A stretch of 64,000 nucleotides of DNA from Tetmemena sp. SeJ-2015 (Eukaryota; Ciliophora; Spirotrichea; Sporadotrichida; Oxytrichidae), in NCBI GenBank assembly GCA_027382625.1, contig JAJKFJ010021560.1:1-64000 (forward strand), in the 5' to 3' direction. A model generated the notes under the pieces. That model did not search any database, was not told the DNA's origin, and worked only from the letters and a program-made list of their open reading frames with translations. This document shows positions 58,782 to 64,000 of this stretch, in pieces (position 1 is the first letter of the stretch; every line of letters starts with the position of its first letter). The translations under genes were made by a program, and so were the position numbers.

Positions 58782-60789
58782 TTTAAATGATTGAAGAGAT
58801 TTAGCAGCAAATAACAATTAGATTTATTCATTATATATTTTAAAGAAACAAACTTATCTTCAAACAAAAATTTTATTAATGCTTTAGTTTCCACTTTCAT
58901 AAATTAAATTATGATATAAAAAGATTAATTCAATTAAACAGACAAATTTGATTTTAAAATTATAGATATAAGCAAATTTTAAGTGATTTTTAATTGCTTA
59001 TTTTTATTAACTTTAAAGCTCCATAAAGAAAAAAGGGGGGTGAACTGCTTTAAAAATCTTTTTATTTAATTATAATTCCTTCTTTAATTAATTAATTTAC
59101 GTGTGCGTAAAGTCATTCACTCATACAGAAGGATTAATTGAGACTTGAAGCCTTCAAAGTCACCTGTCACAAATTTTAAGGAAGCTAATTTCTATTTTTA
59201 AAACCTTATTTTTTAAAATAAATTCCTATAATAATTTAAAATTTAACTTATTGTATATTTCATATAAAGTAAGTATTTAAAAATAAGCGATGAGTAAACC
59301 GCATCTCAAAATCAGTAAGCAAATCTTAATTCTCTAAAGAATGTAAATAAATTTAAGTTTTCATTCAATGCCATTAAAAAATAAAAAGGATATTTAATAT
59401 TTTTATCTGAAGATAAAAATAAAATTTTCTATACGTTTCAAATCTTAGATATAAAGTTATAATTGTTTTTTTATATTTTGATGTAAAGGGGTTAGTTAGA
59501 TCTACAAAACTTTAAAATTATTTAAATTAAAATCTAAATTAGATTATCAAGCTAGTATTTTTTATTTTAAATTTGTTATTTTATTAAACTATCTAAATAA
59601 GACTTTAATTTGTGTTCTAAAACAATAAGGTAATAATCATTATCTAGCAGAGCCTTTTCAAAGTTAACACGGCTTGAATTATACTTACCTTAAATTAAAC
59701 TGCATATATGTGGAGCACTAGAAAAATAAAGACATGTAGACTGATCGCTGCTCTAAAATTTTTACTAATAGTTTGGTGTGAGTTGCTTCCCTATGTAGTA
59801 AATTTCCTCTAAAGCTATTAATATATCATTAACATCAATTTATTTGAAAATATCTAAGTTAGCCTATACTTAATTTTGACCGTAATAAATATAAAAATAA
59901 GCCAATAATTATATAGATACTATGACTGTTATTAATTTTTGAAAATGAAGATAAAATAGAATGTGATTCAGCTGAAGGGTATCATCAAGGAAAGTGATAT
60001 AGAGTGAATTTATAACTAGGAATTCTTCTTCATTCTATGACCTCATTATTTATTAATTGTGTCTAATTTCTTTTAATTCATTCTTGCGAATTTTTTTAAT
60101 TTAACTTAAATTTATTTATATTACTAGTGGACAATTTGCTGCAAACATAAGAAGGTAATCTATATTAAATTTACCTTTTGCTAAGAGATAATAATATGCT
60201 TTAAATACAAATGCTTTGCCATTGGCCAACTAAGTTTTGCTAAATGTGTTATTATTAAATTATTAAAAATACTAGACATTAAACATTACTTAAACTCTTC
60301 AAATTAATATATCAACAACTTAATAAAATTTAAATACAAAAATAATAATAAACTATTTTATAGTTAATTTTTTTTAATTTAAATAAATATAAAGTCTTGT
60401 TTGAAAAACTATCTTTTATTTAAATTAATAAAAAATAGGGAAAAGGAACTGCTCTTTTCGTAATCTTATTATTTAAAATGTAATTGCTTTATAAATCTAG
60501 AAGCTTCGAATATTAAAGTTATAGAGTCTGCATTATAATCTCCTAAATAATTTATTATAGATTTATATTTATACTAGAACTAAATTAATTTTTGAAAATC
60601 CCAATTTTGACTTTTTGCGATAAAATTCTTAATTTTAATATGCAATTATTTTGAATGTTGAATTAAAAGTTTTAGCGAAATAACTATTTTAGAGCTTACA
60701 AGATTAATATGAATGATTTATTTAATGTTAAAAGGAGTTAATATGTTCATAATCCCTCAAAATAATAATTTGCTATCTAAATAAAATAT
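58782..60789. other. AT-rich spacer with one weak ORF
   Basis: Mostly A/T-rich. A plus-strand frame from ATG 59708 to TGA near 60008 (100 codons) begins MWSTRKIKTCRLIAALKFLL, and its last 20 codons look coding-like (KMKIKQNVIQLKGIIKES). There is no recognisable family. Confidence 0.4.
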
Positions 60790-63700
60790 ATGGAGGCTAA
60801 CAATATAAATAACTAAATGAATTCTAAAAGTGCTTAAGAAAAAGGAGATCGCATTTAAAATGTTTAAAAGATGGATGATAGCTTATTCTCAAAGATTAAT
60901 AGCGAATCGAGATAGGATTCTTTTTAAAAAATAAATCTATATCTATTTATTGCATGGCTTCTTCTCCCAAAGGTAGTGAGCCAGCTTCTCTGGGAAATGA
61001 TTTTCACTACTAGTGAAGTTATTAGTCCCTGAGTAATTACAGTTTTTGCAGGGATAGAATACATTCTAAGCATTTTTTACGCACTCATCATGCAAGAGCG
61101 ACTCTTTAATATTAAAATAAATATTTATGTTAGCTCTTGTCGTAAATTAGATCCCACTCAGACTAAGTGTAAAACATATTTTGTTATAAAGAGGAACTTT
61201 CTTTCAGTTAAAAATGAATTTAAAGTTTGAAGAGAATAGGAGATTTGAATAGCTTTGGAGGGTAGATATATTTATAATTTAGATAATATCGCAGGAAGAT
61301 GAAAGTGTGTTATTGCTCACTACTTTGGTGATATTCGGAATTCTGAGTTGCATATACTTGGCATTGTTACTGTTAATACATATTAAAAGATAGCAATTAC
61401 AGTCCTTGAGACTTTTTTTTTATTTTAGTTAGACATAATAACAGAAAGCAAAAACAGTCTGGAGGAGGACTAATCAGCAGAAATGAAAACAGCTTTAATT
61501 ATAATTTGCTTAGATTTGTAAAGGGGAAGAATGCTTCATCAACTGCTAGCAATAGCTTTGATTTTTGTAAGCCACTCGGTATTTCTTCCACTAGTTGACA
61601 TCACTATCAATTTATTATAAAATCTTTAAATTTGGCCAGTTATAGCTACTTAAATATAAACCAAGATTCCACAAATATAGCAATCCTTATTCTCAACATC
61701 TTTTTAAAAAATTTAAATTACTAATTAATTACCCTTGAGCTTCATTTTGCTAATTGCCTTTGTGTTTCTCTACAAAAAGATGTTTAAGTTAAATGTCCCC
61801 AACAATTCAGTCTTTTAATATTTTAGTACAAGATAGCAGGATGGCCAGGTTTAGTAAAGGAAATTAAATTGGCTGCTGGAGTTGACCTGATTCCAATATT
61901 CTCTATTCCAATATAAAAATATGTAGTAAATGGTTTATTTAAAAAAATTTTGGGTTTAAAATTTTTAAAAGGATTTATTTTTTTTAAATTAAAAATTTAA
62001 AATATCTTAACAAAGATATCTTTACCTTTGCTATTAGCAATAGAAATAAAACAGGTTTCTCTTGGCTTTGCTGATAATCGCCCTTGTCCTATCATGCTCA
62101 AGCACTGTTGCTAATTTCATGATATACTTTAGATGCATGCCATACTCTCACAACCTGAGGACAATTAACTTTCTAATAAATTATTTATTTCTGTAGCTGT
62201 TTTCAGTTAGTTTCATCCTACTGGTGGGATTATTAAGGTATATTCTCAACATTAATGACTAAAGATATATAAATTTAAAGAGAGGGATTTATCCTTTTAT
62301 TCCTTTCCAGCTTTGTTTAATTGCTGCACTCTAAGCACCTCATTATCAAAAGAAGTGGTTGCTCAAGAAATACTTACATACCTTTTCTTATATTTTTAAG
62401 ATTATAATTTTTATTAGAAATCAATTAAAAATTAGATTTTTTAAAATTCCTAAATAAAAACGGAGTCATCCCTTAAATTTTATTGATCTAAATTGATATA
62501 AATTCAGGCTAATTTTAAAATAAAAAAGGGTTTCCCCCAAGCAATATTCTGTCATAGGACATTTTAAATTTAAAACCAATTTTTAAATACTCATTTTTTT
62601 AGTTTTAGCTAACTCTTTAATCTTTAATAAGAAAATACTTAAGACTGATAAATCCTCTAAAGTTAATGTTTTTATAAGTTTCAATTTTTATAATTTGTAC
62701 TTTTCAAACAATTTAATAGAAGAAGCCGATAATGATAAATTAGAATAGATGTTCAAAGCATTTAAGGTAATTAAAAAACCATTTTCTACTATTGATGGTT
62801 CAAGTACTCCAAAGAAAAGCTAGCATATTCAAATCAAATACAAAAAAGCAACTAATTAAAACAATCACTAGTCAAAATAATCATAAACTGAGCACTCTCT
62901 TAAATAAATAGACTACGAATAAATCTTTATTCTAATCATTGAGGCTGTCCACAAAGCCCTCAATAAATTTCAAGTTTCCTAGAGTTCTTTGTTTAATTAT
63001 GATTAGTTCTATTTTCGAAGAGCCAGAAGTGCTGATGATCCTTGATTTAGTTGAAAAACATGAAGTGACTTGCTAAAACATAAATTGCGTTTGTAACCAT
63101 TTTCATGAGTTCTTAGCAATCTTCGGTGTTGAATATAGAATAGGAGGAGAATAAATTGTTCTGAGAAAGCTTAAATTTCCGAATGTATATGAAATAATGA
63201 GTGAAAAACAGTAAAATAGTAAGTTCAATTCTAATCTCAACAAGCATTTTTATTCTATTAGCTTAATCAGTAGATAGAATTCCACCTAGATAATTAGTAG
63301 AAAGATTAGAGAAATTTAAGTAAATCACAGATCTTGCAAAATATTGATCTTCCTTAAGTTTAGTCCGATTTATTAGGAAGTGATACAGGCAGCTATTTAA
63401 TGAAAATGAATTAAGATGATGAAGACTAAAATTCAGGGTTCATGGTTTCATATAGCTTCGCGTTTAAATTTTTCTTGCTAACATTTTCTAAGCTGTTCTT
63501 AAAGGATATTAGCTAGAAAGTGCCCTCATCAGAATTTATATCCTGGCAGTTTAGTTACTTCTATCTGTTTCTATATGAAGTGCCACATTTGTATTATATT
63601 TGGCTTTAGTTGAGTTACTCTTAAATGAGAGCTTTGGATCTAAAAGCTAAACTGAAAGCTGGTCTAGCAAGGTATAGAGACATATTGACTAGCACTATGT

Positions 63701-64000
63701 AATGAGCATGTTTTAAGGCTACGTTTATGAAGAAACAAAACGAGGTCGCAACTAGGAAAATGCAACTTTAAATTTTCTTTTCATTTTTGCAGTTCAAGAA
63801 ATTCTATCCTTTATTCGTCATAGGTTGGCACGTGGCATCAGGAACAGGCTACACCAGCTATGATCGTGTTATTAGTAGGTGAGATAAAAGCTTATTAGAA
63901 ATATACCCTAGCGGGGTGTTTAATTCTGCTAATAAACTCTCCTTTATTTTTAAATTGACGACTGTAGAGATATTCATAACCAAAGGGAGCTCCTAACAAA
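60790..64000 (+). CDS. TmcB-like (tiny macrocysts) membrane protein, copy 3, 3' part beyond the window
   Basis: ATG 60790 opens MEANNINNQMNSKSAQEKGD, then a membrane helix INLYLFIAWLLLPKVVSQLL and a second AGIEYILSIFYALIM (61.05 kb). The block equivalent to CWSEPDS reads CWS-TGA-PDSN at 61883-61885. Later: FSVSFILLVGLLRYILNIND (62.2 kb), the Cys block CQNINCVCNHFHEFLAIF (63.1 kb), and the TPR-like SYSFAFKFFLLTFSKLFLKD (63.45 kb) with SSEFISWQFSYFYLFLYE. Block order matches copies 1 and 2 as far as the window goes. The in-frame TGA suggests decay, or an unrecognised segment boundary. Confidence 0.6.

Noticed and set aside
1..64000. Euplotes, Tetrahymena, Paramecium or a bacterium as source
   Set aside because: TAA and TAG fall inside frames as Gln and only TGA ends them, which excludes Euplotes and bacteria. 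G4T4-type tracts and 3-9 bp non-TA pointers fit hypotrichs better than Paramecium (TA-bounded IESs) or Tetrahymena (G4T2 telomeres). Identification stays at group level.
1..64000. CRISPR arrays, operons, ribosome binding sites, rRNA genes
   Set aside because: No regularly spaced short repeats, no bacterial gene organisation and no rRNA-like sequence seen. The DNA is eukaryotic.

Overview
The window reads as micronuclear (germline) DNA of a spirotrich, most likely hypotrich, ciliate related to Oxytricha or Stylonychia. Long coding frames contain many TAA and TAG codons where glutamine fits, and end only at TGA. Coding blocks are moderately GC-rich and float in very AT-rich DNA. Most genes are cut by short AT-rich inserts flanked by 2-9 bp direct repeats. 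Deleting one repeat copy plus the insert restores the frame, often where no GT donor exists for an intron. This is the signature of internal eliminated sequences (IESs) and their 'pointers' separating macronucleus-destined segments (MDSs). TTTTGGGG-type tracts near a transposase fragment fit telomere-bearing (TBE-like) transposons.

Layout. 1-1.2 kb: a Tc1/IS630-type transposase fragment and a telomere-like tract. 1.2-6.7 kb: AT-rich DNA with small ORFs and a second telomere-like tract. 6.7-10 kb: two unrecognised minus-strand genes, the second with a duplicated coding segment. 10.1-18 kb: a CFAP57-like WD-repeat/coiled-coil ciliary protein (+). 18-24.2 kb, minus strand: a coiled-coil protein, a cyclin, and a Gln-rich protein with a PFLKR motif. 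24.3-27.1 kb, plus strand: a FAM13-like protein, a GRDTY-repeat protein and a Ser/Gln-rich protein. 28.5-64 kb: three paralogous, heavily interrupted genes for multipass membrane proteins of the 'tiny macrocysts' TmcB-like/PAS type, plus a nested 14-3-3-like gene and a Cys/His-rich AP2-domain gene.

The most striking points are a 14-3-3-like coding segment lying inside a pointer-flanked IES of the second TmcB-like gene, very dense small IESs (down to an apparent 4-5 bp), tandemly duplicated MDSs in two genes, and a tRNA-derived element. Everything was read by eye. Family names rest on remembered motifs, and exact MDS borders outside the listed pointers are approximate.
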